A stretch of 64,000 nt of DNA from Volvariella volvacea V23 (Eukaryota > Basidiomycota > Agaricomycetes > Agaricales > Pluteaceae). A model generated the notes under the pieces. It did no database searches, had not been told where the DNA came from, and worked only from the letters and a program-made list of their open reading frames with translations. Made by a program: the position numbers and the translations under genes. Within the stretch, counting starts at the first letter, position 1. The number at the start of each line of letters is the position of its first letter. The stretch is from contig KB722748.1 of NCBI GenBank assembly GCA_000349905.1, positions 216,897 to 280,896 on the forward strand. Direction: 5' to 3'. Of this stretch, positions 11,514 through 21,763 are shown in pieces.

Positions 11514-11617
11514 TGCACATAAACACTACTATACAATAAACCCATTTAAATTTTAAAGTTAAGCGTGTGTCAAAGTCGACGTAGCACTAATAATACGCAG
11601 CACAGTGATAGACTACA

Positions 11618-13380
11618 TTATAATACAGCGCTAACTGCCTGTAACAGCCTGATGGATTTCTTTCGGGGCGTAATCTTGCAGGGGAAGGGCTTGGGGTGAC
11701 TGGGGCAACGGAATCGCAGGTCAGAGTAATATATAGCTAAGGATAGGAGAGAAGAACTCACCAAACAAATGCTGTCGTAAAATTGGCCTCTGGTACTATC
11801 CGATTACCACTCTCATCCACAACTTGAGATATATCAAGAGTGGCAATAATCCTCGACAGAGTGAACCACAGGCCTGCTTCAGCATAATGCCTACCAGGAC
11901 ATATCCTGCAGTATGTCGTTAGCCCAGGTAGACGATGCAGATTCTCGACGATTAATACTCACCGACGACCAAAACCAAATATCATTGTCCTTGGGTCGAC
12001 CATGTTGGAATTCTCCATATATCTCTCCGGTTGGAAGGTTTCTGGGTCAGGACAATCTCTTGTCATCGCACTGTTGAAAGACAGCTTGAACTCCGCGGCT
12101 CCCAAAAGAGCGACAAATACATACTATATATTGGCAATGACTGTAGAGCCTTCAGGGACTAGATAACCGTGGTATACGTCGTCTTCCATCAAGCGATGCG
12201 GTAAACCCAATGGGATAGGAGGGCACCAACTACAAGCTCGTGTCAGGCGATGGATGCCACTTGAAGTAGGGTAATCTAATATCATACCGGTAAACTTCCT
12301 GGAGAACGCACTCCAAGTAAGGCAACGACGGTCTGTCCTCGAAATCAGGCAGCCTTTCTCCACGGGTCACACTATCTATCTCTGCTTGGACCTTGGCATA
12401 TACTTCGGAATGTCTGGTCATCGCCAAGAAGAAGGCCTCCAGGACGCTAACCGTCTAAAATGGTCTATTGAATCATTCGCCAATGGGGTGGTAATAATTC
12501 GCATACTGTGTCCTGAGATGCTGCGGAGCCCGTTAACGGAAGTCAGCTCTGGTCCTCGATGATAGTGCAAGCATTTTACCTGCATAGAGTGTCCCAGCAG
12601 CACCTTTGATGTCAGCCTCATCCTCAGGTGTGACGTATTCCTTGCCGGGGAGCCGACACGACTCTAGCAGTGTTGATGTGAATGAAGGAATTGCCGATCC
12701 TGCCTTCTTTTAAGGGGTATTATAAACTCACAAATCGCCTGTGATGCGATGGAGGTGCACCATACCATATCATTTTTGACTATCTCATATGGGATGTTCA
12801 TCATTTTGTCCACAGCCTCACGGGTAAAGAGTGCCTTTCGCTTGAATGTCGAGAAGGGTGCCCAGGTGGGTAGATGTCTACGGATCCGGCATCAGAAGGT
12901 CGGACTAGGGAGAAATGATCCGCGCTCCTACTTCATGAATGGGAAGAAGTCCACTAAGGTGGCCGCGGGAGTACCAGACTCGACCGTCAGAGTCGTAGCT
13001 TGTTCAGCTAGAATAGTGTGATTAAATCAGTCCCATGGGTAGATTACAAGCACTGGCACCTCACCTAATTGCACAAGTGGGTCATCGACCGACGTTATTG
13101 TGTGGCCATATGTGATCTTCATGATACTGGATGCGGCATATCTGGAAAACAGTCAGTCTACTTCCCTGACACCCCTAGGGGAGGTTGGCGTTTTACCTCC
13201 GAAAGTGTTGTATGAAATGTTCGGGTGTCTGAATCAATGAATTGATGAGCGTGAGGGTTTCCTGTTCTTGANNNNNNNNNNNNNNNNNNNNNNNNNNNNN
13301 NNNNNNNNNNNNNNNNNNNNNNNNNNNNNNNNNNNNNNNNNNNNNNNNNNNNNNNNNNNNNNNNNNNNNNNGGGGATCCA
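11618..13380 (-). CDS. Cytochrome P450, interrupted by an assembly gap
   Basis: A spliced P450 in many small exons. After the gap the protein reads ETLTLINSLIQTPEHFIQHF, YAASSIMKITYGHT, GTPAATLVDFFPFMKYLPTW, then the I-helix GAAGTLYA-ASQDT-TVSVLEAFFLAM, the K-helix ExxR (ECVLQEVYR, followed by WCPPIPLGLPHR), the PERF-like FQPERYM, and the haem loop FGFGRRICPGRHYAEAGLW with its Cys ligand. The end is HPKPFPCKITPRKK...AVSAVL-stop (11618-11620). The membrane anchor and first 100 or so residues are absent; an ATG at 13378-13380 just outside the gap could be the start. A 14-nt microexon (12507-12520) carries the I-helix acid/Thr motif. The layout resembles agaricomycete P450s of the O-methylsterigmatocystin-oxidoreductase-like group; substrate unknown. 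Confidence 0.88.
12507..12520 (-). other. 14-nt microexon of the P450 gene
   Basis: Read on the minus strand these 14 bases (preceded by CCGCAG, followed by GTATGC) add the residues A-S-Q-D-T between LYA and TVSVLEAF. Without them the I-helix lacks its acid-Thr pair and the frame is lost. Confidence 0.7.
13272..13371. other. Assembly gap (100 N)
   Basis: Exactly 100 N, the conventional length for a gap of unknown size. The missing P450 N-terminal coding part alone would need over 300 bases, so the true gap is longer than shown. Confidence 0.95.
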
Positions 13381-13419
13381 TAGTGAGGAACAAAATGGAT
13401 GGTGAGGTGACAAGCCGCA

Positions 13420-16301
13420 AGCCAAGTGTCTCTTGTTGTAGAATCAGCTAACGAGGTGAAGTGTAGCTGCTTGCAAAAACAAGGTGGAGATGAGGGGAGA
13501 TGGAAGGGGTCAGACTCGGGATAGCTGATTGCTAGGGAGCATTGTGGATCTGAAGGATGGTGAGCTTATATAGATGAGTGGGAGTGGGCAGAACTGACAT
13601 AAAATGGCAGGGACCCTAGAAGAGATGAAAGGGTTTCCACTAACACTAGCATCTCTGCAGGCTCCCGTGACAATGCACATGGACAGCAGCAGTTCGTCGA
13701 CCACCCAGCGGTGTTTTACTGCAAACCGGGTATATTGTTGGCACCAACTATTAAGTAGCTCGCCCCAACCCTGGCATCCTCAATTGGCTGGTCTATGTCC
13801 TCCCGAAAAAGCACTGCTTCCTCTTTCAATTGTCAATTGAGTTGTCGCTCTGTTCCTATATCCCCTTCTGTCCTGTACTGATCTTTAGTTCCCCACCAAA
13901 CTTTCACGTCCATATCCGACAGTTCGTCCATGCAGGCACTAGTTCTAACCAGGTATACGTGTATGGCGTTTCCCATCCAACGGGCCCGAGGCGAATGCGA
14001 ATTGTGGGCGCAAATGATCCAAAAAGGACATGAGCAGTGGGCAAGTCTAAACTTGAGAGCGAACAGCAGTAAATACCACGTGGCAAAGATGCCAAGACTA
14101 AGTTCACTAAGTTCACTTCCACCGACCATCATGAAGACTCACTATCCTCAGTGTGGATGATCCATCCGTATCGATGGTTGGCATAAAGGCTCTTCCCTGA
14201 CGAAATGGAGGTATGTGATTTATTCAATTCCAACCTCCGCCTACTGCCAATAGGCCAAGGTTCCCATGTAGTGTCTAAGTTCATTGTTTATGCTTCCTTG
14301 TGATTATTCTGCCTGTCCCCCATTTTATCTGCAATGTCTATGCCGTTCTTTCTAGGTCGGTCTGGCCTTTGAAATACCTTCTCATTTACGTCTTTCAGCC
14401 CACTGCTTTTCAGCCATCACGACTTATGAGGCTGGTGCGGTCGACTTCCATTATTCCTCATACTCCGCATGATCAACACGAGTCAACGCTAATTGATCGA
14501 CGGGAATCTAGATGTCAGACACATCCAAACAACATATTGCGATAAGCCACTGCAGTTCATTATGCGAGGCTCCTATGTGCTAAAGGCCCCCACACGTTCA
14601 AGAACCAACAACAGTTATTCTTACCATAATATAGCACACGCAGTGGTGGGGCGAGCATTAAATTGTCACTTCACCGGAGTTTGCGTCTTGCTAGTACTTC
14701 AAGCTTGAATCACTTGCTCATGCCCGAGGCAGGACTAAATTTAAGGCCCCTTCGAGCTACTCTAGACCACGCCAAAATATTCTTGCAAGCTCTTGCTGAG
14801 CGCGTTGCGCTTGCTCAATTGAAGCACTTCGTTGATCCGAGCTCGAGATCCTGTTTGGCATTATCGTCTTCATCTTATGCTGTGTACACGCGCCATATCC
14901 CCAAATCCCTGCGTAGCTTTGAATCCGGATTTTCAAGCTGAATTGTCTAAGAACGTAGTCTCACTCTGATTGTATTTCCAATACGGCCTCATTACGTGGC
15001 ATCGCATGGCACCACCAAAGGAACCTATTAAACTGTGTCATGTATGTGCAAGTTTGGGATATGCCTAAAGGGCGTATATTTGGCGAAAAGGCAATCTAGC
15101 TTCCCATCTATTGTTCCAGAGGAGTCGCGGGAGCAAGTAACAAAAGCAGTGGCATCCTTCATTAGACGCACAAAGCTCAAGAGTTGCCGTTGTCCTATAC
15201 AAACCGAGAACTTCATGAAAGAAGGTGCCGCAGGAAGCACTTTAAAGCCACAAATGGTAAGATGAAGTTGTGGTGATCGCCAGGTGCAAATGGGACGTTA
15301 GCGCGTTAGCGATCAGTTGTTTAGATGCAAGGTAATTCTCTCATAGATTCGTTGCGTTTCACACCAGTCCCCTGCACCGCGAGCAACAGCAAACTCAATC
15401 TGCAATTGATGCGGGGACCCCAGGGGATATTGGACTGGAGCTTAACCTGTGAATGTGCATGTCGTTCTGTTGGTATGGGCTTATACCCTTATCGTCAGTC
15501 TGCCCCTGGCACTAAATGAATTACGTATATTTTGGATCTACATGGCTAGCTCCTGTCTATACTTGCGGCTACAGGCGGGCAAAAGTACTTGCACGTATTC
15601 TCCCATATAGCATGCTAGCTGCCCCACAAACGGGGTGTCACTGTGAAAGTACTTAAGCGGGTTCCAATTTTTAATGGTACGCGAATATTGTAGGTCAGGC
15701 AAGCACCATGAAGTCACAGGTTGTCTCCCGCTATCCGCGAATACAACAATGTGAGTCAAAGGGAACTGGTAACGGCGGTACCCATAACTAATTCCGAAGT
15801 CATTAGTCTTTATATAATACCTGCAGTGGTCATCCGGGTCCTAATTTTCTCCAACACAAAGCTGACCTCCTCTATTACCTTCTCAAAGATACAATGACAA
15901 GCCTAATCAAGCCCAGACTAGGTGCTTTATGGAGGAAAAACAGAGCTACAATACTGCAATAAGACTATTAGTACAACCTCCCGAAGAAGATCACTCTTAT
16001 CCAATCTATGACTGTTCCTTGGGAGCTATTCCGGTATTTTTGCTACTACCTCGAATCTCATCCGAACTTTGAATGCCATACATAGCACCACACAGACTAA
16101 GCCTTATTCCCATGCAAGGTCTTCTTCATGCCAGGGGCTGTGTGAGCGGCGTCATAACCGACATGTAACTCACGGCATAAAAGCTGGAGGCTTAGTACTG
16201 AAACCACGAGCATAACGCCAGGGACTGATCGAGACTAGACAGTCACAGAATCAAGTCCTACGACGCACACCGCGGCGTGAAGCAGTGCTCGGTACACTTC
16301 A
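13420..16301. other. About 2.9 kb without a recognisable gene
   Basis: Only short open frames under 105 codons occur, on both strands, with no domain, no consistent splice chain and no tRNA-like fold that I can see. I could not detect terminal repeats by eye. The stretch may hold eroded transposon sequence or the distal promoter of the P450. TATA-like TATATAA occurs near 15813. Confidence 0.4.
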
Positions 16302-16309
16302 GCACGTGC
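16302..16309. promoter_or_regulatory. GCACGTGC palindrome upstream of acireductone dioxygenase
   Basis: A perfect 8-bp palindrome with the CACGTG core lies 123 bases before the start codon of this methionine-salvage gene. In budding yeast, Cbf1 binds CACGTG at sulfur-amino-acid genes; a similar role here is inference. Confidence 0.4.
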
Positions 16310-16431
16310 CGGCCCGTCTGCTCCGTCACCGCCGATCACCGGTCTGACCTCAATCACATCAATCAATGGCGCAAAACTGCTATAGTTAGCATAATCCAGT
16401 GTTCACCACATCTTTGGTCAGAACAACCAAG

Positions 16432-17190
16432 ATGCGCGCATACTACTTCGATAATCTCTCTGGTGATCAACGATTACCCCATGACTGCGTCCCCTCTCAT
16501 CCAGTATCCCAAGAAACTCTGGAGGGTTTGGGTGTCAAGTACTGGTACATCCCAGTAGACGGTTATGAGGAAAAGTTGGATGCTATTGCGAAGGAGCGTG
16601 GGTATAAGAACCGAGATACGATTAACGTCTCGAAGGAAGGGCTGGGAGAGGTATGCACTTGACCCTATTGTGGTGATAGACTGACCACGAGCTTCGAAGG
16701 TATACGAGGAGAAAATCAAGACCTTCTTCCATGAGTAAAGCATCGTGGGCCTTTGCAGATGTATTCGAATCTGATTAATATGGCTGCCAGACATATGCAT
16801 GAAGACGAGGAAATCCGCTATATTCTTTCCGGGAGTGGATTCTTTGACGTTCGTGGTAAGGAATTCTTGGACGTCATACCTATACACCTCTTCTCACGAG
16901 AGCTGTTTAGAATCCCCAAGTGATGCTTGGATCCGAATTGCTGTCCAAGCGAGTGATCTTCTGGTCATCCCCGCGGGTATCTACCATCGCTTTACCCTTG
17001 ATGAGGCAAATAATATCAAGGCTCTCCGTCTCTTCCAGGTTAGGGAATCTACTTAATCCTCTCGCTATTGTGTTCATTTTCTACTTTGATGCAGGATGAG
17101 CCTAAGTGGATCCCCCACAACAGAGGACCTGCGACAGATGCCAACGCCCATCGGTTGGAGTACCTGAAATCCATCGGAATTACAGCATGA
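16432..17190 (+). CDS. ADI1: Acireductone dioxygenase (methionine salvage)
   Basis: Five exons give about 180 residues. The enzyme oxidises 1,2-dihydroxy-3-keto-5-methylthiopentene to 2-keto-4-methylthiobutyrate and formate, the last steps of the methylthioadenosine cycle. The start [18 protein letters not shown] is typical. Metal ligands are visible: [10 protein letters not shown] gives the His-x-His-x4-Glu set and [11 protein letters not shown] gives the third His. GSGFFDVR and LLVIPAG are conserved cupin strands. Joins are [28 protein letters not shown] and [14 protein letters not shown]. The end is [13 protein letters not shown] at 17188-17190. All catalytic residues are present, so it should be active. 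It stands alone among accessory sequence. Confidence 0.95.
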
Positions 17191-17940
17191 GAACTTCCCT
17201 ATATCTTGTTTTTGGCAATCTACCGGGAATTGGCGTGTTTTTACACTCGTCCAGTTGCTTCTGCAAATGTATCCAGAAACGTGTTAACAAATATCGTACC
17301 CATGGGTGAATACACCCTTTTAACATTGTACAACACCACTCGACGAGGGTGCTTACTTTAGACTCGCATCCAGTAACTTTGAGTTCAAAGCATACTTTAA
17401 GAGAGGATTTTGCGAGTAGTGGAGGCAAAAAGTGAGTCCGGCGTGCTGCCCAAATTCTCATCGTCGTAGCAGCAGTGGAAACCTGGAGTAACCCTGTACT
17501 TAAAAAGACTGGCTATATGGCAGAGTATTGGGTTGTGTCGCGTGCTACGCCATGCTATACACATGATCCTCAAGAATTTCACCCAGACCTGCACATGCAG
17601 AAATTTCCTACCCACGTCAAGAGTGGGAACTCCGATGAAGCCCTTACTATAAGCACAGTTTGGTCCGTGGGAAGTTCTGCTCACATTCTCGACACATTCA
17701 TTCGGTACCCTTCCAACAACGTGCGCAAGAATATTTTTGAACTATGACATCCGTTTAACTTCCTTTGTCCGCTCTTAAGTGCGAAAGTCGTATGGCCAAA
17801 GCGGAGATGATAATAACCACAATCGGAATCACTCAGTCTCGCGATCTTGCTCACCAGAAGCGCCCATCCTTCGAATTCACTCGCATATTAATAGAAACGC
17901 ACGTTCAAAGAAATGAGAATAAAGATAAATGAAAGTAGAA
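17191..17940. other. Intergenic stretch, no gene recognised
   Basis: About 750 bases between acireductone dioxygenase and the SurE gene. Short open frames at 17397-17750 on both strands lack domains and splice support. Confidence 0.4.
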
Positions 17941-17948
17941 TATATAAA
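17941..17948 (+). promoter_or_regulatory. TATA box of the SurE-type gene
   Basis: TATATAAA lies 60 bases before the start codon at 18008, a plausible core promoter position for a secreted-enzyme gene. Confidence 0.5.
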
Positions 17949-18007
17949 ATGGCCCTTAGGATAGAGATCCCTCGTAGCCCTCGAGAACTACAGCGCAATA
18001 CTCGGCA

Positions 18008-19222
18008 ATGTTAACTTTAAGTTCTCTCCCCCTTGTTCTGTTTGGGATTGCTCCCTTCGGTCTTGTTGGTGCTACCCCTGCACCCCTCGTCAAAAGGGAT
18101 CCAATCCAATTGATCTTGACCAATGACGATGGCTGGGCCGTAGCTCAAATTAGGTCTGAGTACACCGCTCTGAAGGAGGCTGGCTATGAGGTGAGAATGC
18201 CCTGCATAGACGTCAACTGAGGGCTAAGCATTGAACTCATTCCTGCAGGTCATTCTTTCTGCACCGACACAAAACAAGTCCGGGACTGGGTCCACATCAG
18301 CACCCGCTACGATATTAAACACTACTTGCGAATTCAACACCTGTGCCGTTGGATCCCGGCCTGAAGGTTCTGATCCCAATGACCGTGAGTATTCCGGAGA
18401 AATCAGTGCCGAGTGCCGATTGCCCACTGACTTCGACTTCATATAGCCTTCCTGAATTATGTCAACGCCTTTCCGTGAGATTATAGCCTTGACTTGGTAA
18501 TGAGGAAATTCAATGTTTTTAGTGTGGATTCTGTTCGATTTGGCATTCAGACTTTGGCTCCGAAACTCTTCGGTGGCCCCCCTCAATTCGTCGTTGCTGG
18601 TAACAATATCGGCAGTAAGCACACATCTATAATTGTAGAACTTGATTGACCTCATTTGCTTTCAGACAACCTTGGCTCCGTGGTTCTAATTTCTGGGACT
18701 GTGTAAGTCGCAATCAACTACAAAGGAGATGCACTCGTTCACCTGGATGATAGGGGTGCTGCCACTGAAGCCGCTCTGGAGGGTATCCCATCCGTAGCCT
18801 TCTCCGGTGCTTCTGGATCCCAAGTATCCTTCACAACGCTTAACAACACTGCTGCTGCGTCCACTGTAGCTGCAAATATCTACACCGGCCTGGTTGTCAA
18901 ATTCACCAACACCATCCTCGCTTCCCCAGGCCCCATTCTTCCCCCGGGAATAACAGTTAACGTCAACTTCCCGGCTATCTCCTCCACTTGTGCTAGTGTG
19001 GAGGATTTCAACTGGATATTTACTAGAATCTTCGTCGATTCGAGTGCTGTTGATGTGGAGACTTGCGGCACTAATCGTTTGACAGATGAGACTACCGCCA
19101 TTAAGCAAGGGAAATGTACTGTTACTGTTAGTGCGATGGATGCAGTCACGAAGGGGGATGTATCTGCAAGCATACAAAAGAGCGTTTTGGATAAAGTCTC
19201 ATCTATACTTACTTGCTTGTAG
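18008..19222 (+). CDS. Secreted SurE-type 5'/3'-nucleotidase or acid phosphatase
   Basis: The N-terminus MLTLSSLPLVLFGIAPFGLV followed by GATPAPLVKRD is a signal peptide, with a KR dibasic site before the mature start. SurE signature ILTNDDGW carries the metal-binding Asp pair. VILSAPTQNKSGTGSTSAPA, FVVAGNNIGNNLGSVVLISG and VGAATEAALEGIPSVAFSG are the further active-site and core blocks, rejoined by small GT-AG introns. The last, 51-nt intron removes an in-frame TAA right after ISGTV. The C-terminal part (CASVEDFNWIFTR ... ETCGTNRLTDE) contains paired Cys, expected for an extracellular protein, and the end is VLDKVSSILTCL. Family members hydrolyse nucleoside monophosphates or phosphomonoesters; substrate here is unknown. 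A decayed relative follows downstream. Confidence 0.85.
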
Positions 19223-19780
19223 GATCGAGTATCTACGGTCGATAGCTGTGGTCTTGAGCTGTGTGGTCAGGCCCCAAATTCCGTTTTGTATCTCAATAAT
19301 AATGTATCCTTGTTAACCTATTCTTTAGTGTGATGCGTGCACGTACATGAGAGGAGCAAATTCCAAGATGACATGGCCTCGAGACAGAGGTGATCCATAG
19401 GGCATAGGGGATGCGTTGCTCATAATTCATTGCTCATGTGGTGGATATTGATCGCCTAATGGAAGCGGAATAACGAGCTATAATTCACCATTCTAGAGAG
19501 ATCAGAATCGATTTTAGGCATAGAATGTGCAGGATTCATTTTGAAGATATATCAAGGAGCCACTGACCTTGAGAAAGATTATCTTAAGAGGTCTTGAACC
19601 GTGGGTGAGATATCCTCTAGAGCATTAATGTGTCCTTATTCGGAGTCACCATGCAGTCCTTTCTTGGGTCGTAAAACAAGATGGTGTTGCACGTTCGTTG
19701 CAACTAGCTTAGCAGCATTTGAGTATTGCTTCATATCCAATATGCACCCTCGACACAGTTTACCTGACGACGTGAGTACA
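19223..19780. other. Intergenic stretch between the SurE gene and its decayed copy
   Basis: No coding signal recognised. It would have held the N-terminal signal peptide and TNDDG motif of the decayed copy, but I see neither clearly. Confidence 0.35.
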
Positions 19781-19781
19781 G

Positions 19782-20530
19782 GTCATTCTATCTGCATCGG
19801 CAGGAAACAAGCCTGGGACGGGCTTTTTGTCAACTACGCCTACGACGGTGGGATAACAAGGGTGTGAATTCAGTACATGTGCAGCTAATTCTCCTGCTAC
19901 GGGAATTTAATGCGTCTGATCGTATGTATATGCAGCGTCGCGAGGCGAGTGCAAAGTTTAATACACCTACGATAGCATTGTTGGACCATGCGAACTCGTT
20001 TTCATTATTCTTGACCCTGTCCTGGCGGGTGATTCGAACGGTGGAAGTGACGATCTTGGTCCTGTCCCTAAACGGTCGCTCATTATTTCCTTGCAGATAT
20101 CCTAGGCACTGGGGTCACTGGCTGGTCACAGTTTGAGTTCAGCCATAGAAAATTGAAGTCAGTGAGTTTACTCACGTCAAATCCAGTGGCGTAGCCTCGG
20201 AAGCAGCACTAGAGGCTATATCTTCTATTACCTTCTCTGGTGCTTCTATTTCACGAGTTTCGTTCATGACTCTGACAATCAACCCGACGTCGTCGGCCAC
20301 GCTCGCGGTCAATGCCTACGCCGCCCTCATTCTGAAGTTCTTAGACGCTTCAATGGCACAACTTAAGCCCTTCTTCCCCCACCCCCCCGGGATAAGTTTC
20401 AATATCGACTTCCTAAGAACCGTTAACTGCTCTGGTGCTTACTTTCACTTGCGTGTTCACCATGATCACAGCGAATGTACCGCGACCGACGTGACGACTG
20501 GCGATTCTAGCCACCACCAGGAAAAAGTTT
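19782..20530 (+). pseudogene. Decayed SurE paralogue
   Basis: From 19782 the sequence reads VILSASAGNKPGTGFLSTTP, matching VILSAPTQNKSGTGSTSAPA of the intact gene, and then hits TAA at 19854-19856. CEFSTCAANSPATG follows (intact: CEFNTCAVGSRPEG) with a further frame break before FNASD. Near 19985 VDAMRTRFHYS matches VDSVRFGIQTL. From 20182 SSGVASEAALEAISSITFSG and SRVSFMTLTINPTSSATLAV match GAATEAALEGIPSVAFSG and SQVSFTTLNNTAAASTVAAN. The signal peptide and metal-binding NDD motif are missing. Order and strand match the intact gene, so this is a tandem duplicate that has lost function. Confidence 0.75.
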
Positions 20531-21655
20531 ACGGTCATAAGCAAGGATGTCTTGCTACTCACAGCGTGTCTAATCCGTTTGCGATCCGTTTGCGAAGAAG
20601 GATGGCAATGCGACGACTCGGAGGCTTGTTTTGCTTGGGTCGTTCCTCGTGCTCGCCTTCCAACGCAAGGCGATCGAGCAAGGGAAGGCATTGGATACTT
20701 CTGTTTCTATATGTTCCATATTTTCCATGTCCATAAGTACCTCCCATCCTTCTGAAAGGAGGGAATCGAACCTTTACTCAGCATCGAGACTCCTTCTCTG
20801 TTGGCCTTTCAAGCTGATGATATGCACATGAAGTCGATAGAATCTAGGAAATGACATATCCAGTAGAGCAATTAGATTCCTGGCTGACCAACTGAAAAGG
20901 ACTTTGTCGGATGCTGCAGTTCTGCTTACCCTTCCAAGGATTCCCATTTGATGGTCCGGAAGAGCCGGTGGTGTTCGCTAATTTGGTTCCGCTGCAGTGT
21001 GCAGATCCGACCATTGTGCTGGCAATCAAGTCGCCCCCGGGTATCATCACTCAGGTTTAATACCGCCGGCAGCACCTTCTCTTGAATGGATCCTCAGTGA
21101 ACTGGCAGGGGCGGGTGCCACGAAATGGGAAGGACTTGGTCGGCTAATTTGCCACGTTGAGCGGAGTCTACGGTTATTAATGAGGCTTCTGCGTGCTTTG
21201 TATGCCAGCGTCTGCGTTTCAGTAATTGTACTCGATTGTAAGTATTGGCAATTGCTAACGCATGACGCGGGCTCTGGACCCGAATGTGAGTATGCAACAC
21301 AGGGATTATGTGACCGGTAGCCTTGATCAGGACGTATTGCACTCTGGGAACCCGCTGCTAGTTTAACTTGGCATCATATAAGAGTTCCAAACGGCATGAA
21401 CAAGGGTGAGCGTACTGGCACTGGAGGCCGCCGCGGCCACAACCTCCCGCACGTTGGGCGTAATTAGTTATTGAGAGGAAGTCCGAGTTGGGTTGGCCTA
21501 GAACGGGCCCGAGTACTGAATAACCATGCTCAGCACCGCTCACCACGTATATTATGGGACCTAAACTGAAAAGCTACAACTAAGGAAACGTAAAGTAGGA
21601 CTAAAGTAGGTGGTTGGCTGGACTTTGTTCTGTTGACCGTGACCTGTTCTTCCCC
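20531..21655. other. Intergenic stretch, mostly unassigned
   Basis: About 1.1 kb. A plus-strand frame at about 20930-21055 reads like protein (GFPFDGPEEPVVFANL, VPLQCADPTIVLAIKSPPG) but has no start and no partner exon that I can defend. It may be another relic. Confidence 0.3.
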
Positions 21656-21661
21656 CACGTG
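21656..21661. promoter_or_regulatory. CACGTG element upstream of the cupredoxin gene
   Basis: CACGTG lies 103 bases before the start codon at 21764, and 25 bases before the TATA box. Confidence 0.35.
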
Positions 21662-21685
21662 GACAAACTTCGTCAACGCCTTTTG

Positions 21686-21692
21686 TATAAAT
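21686..21692 (+). promoter_or_regulatory. TATA box of the cupredoxin-like gene
   Basis: TATAAAT lies 72 bases before the ATG at 21764, within the normal range for a regulated secreted-protein gene. Confidence 0.45.
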
Positions 21693-21763
21693 GGCGCTTG
21701 GCTTTTCTATCTCTTATATCACCGTACTTTTGCCTCCATTTACCTTTGCACCCCATTACCAAC

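Noticed and set aside
13193..13425. Open frames running through the N run
   Set aside because: They exist only because N codons do not read as stops. The right-hand part is genuine P450 but the joined frame is not.
18700..18760. Stop codon after ISGTV in the intact SurE gene
   Set aside because: It lies in a 51-nt GT-AG intron; splicing gives VGAATEAALEG as expected.
20745..20830. tRNA-like sequence (GGGAATCGAACC)
   Set aside because: No matching acceptor stem, D-loop or anticodon arm on either strand.
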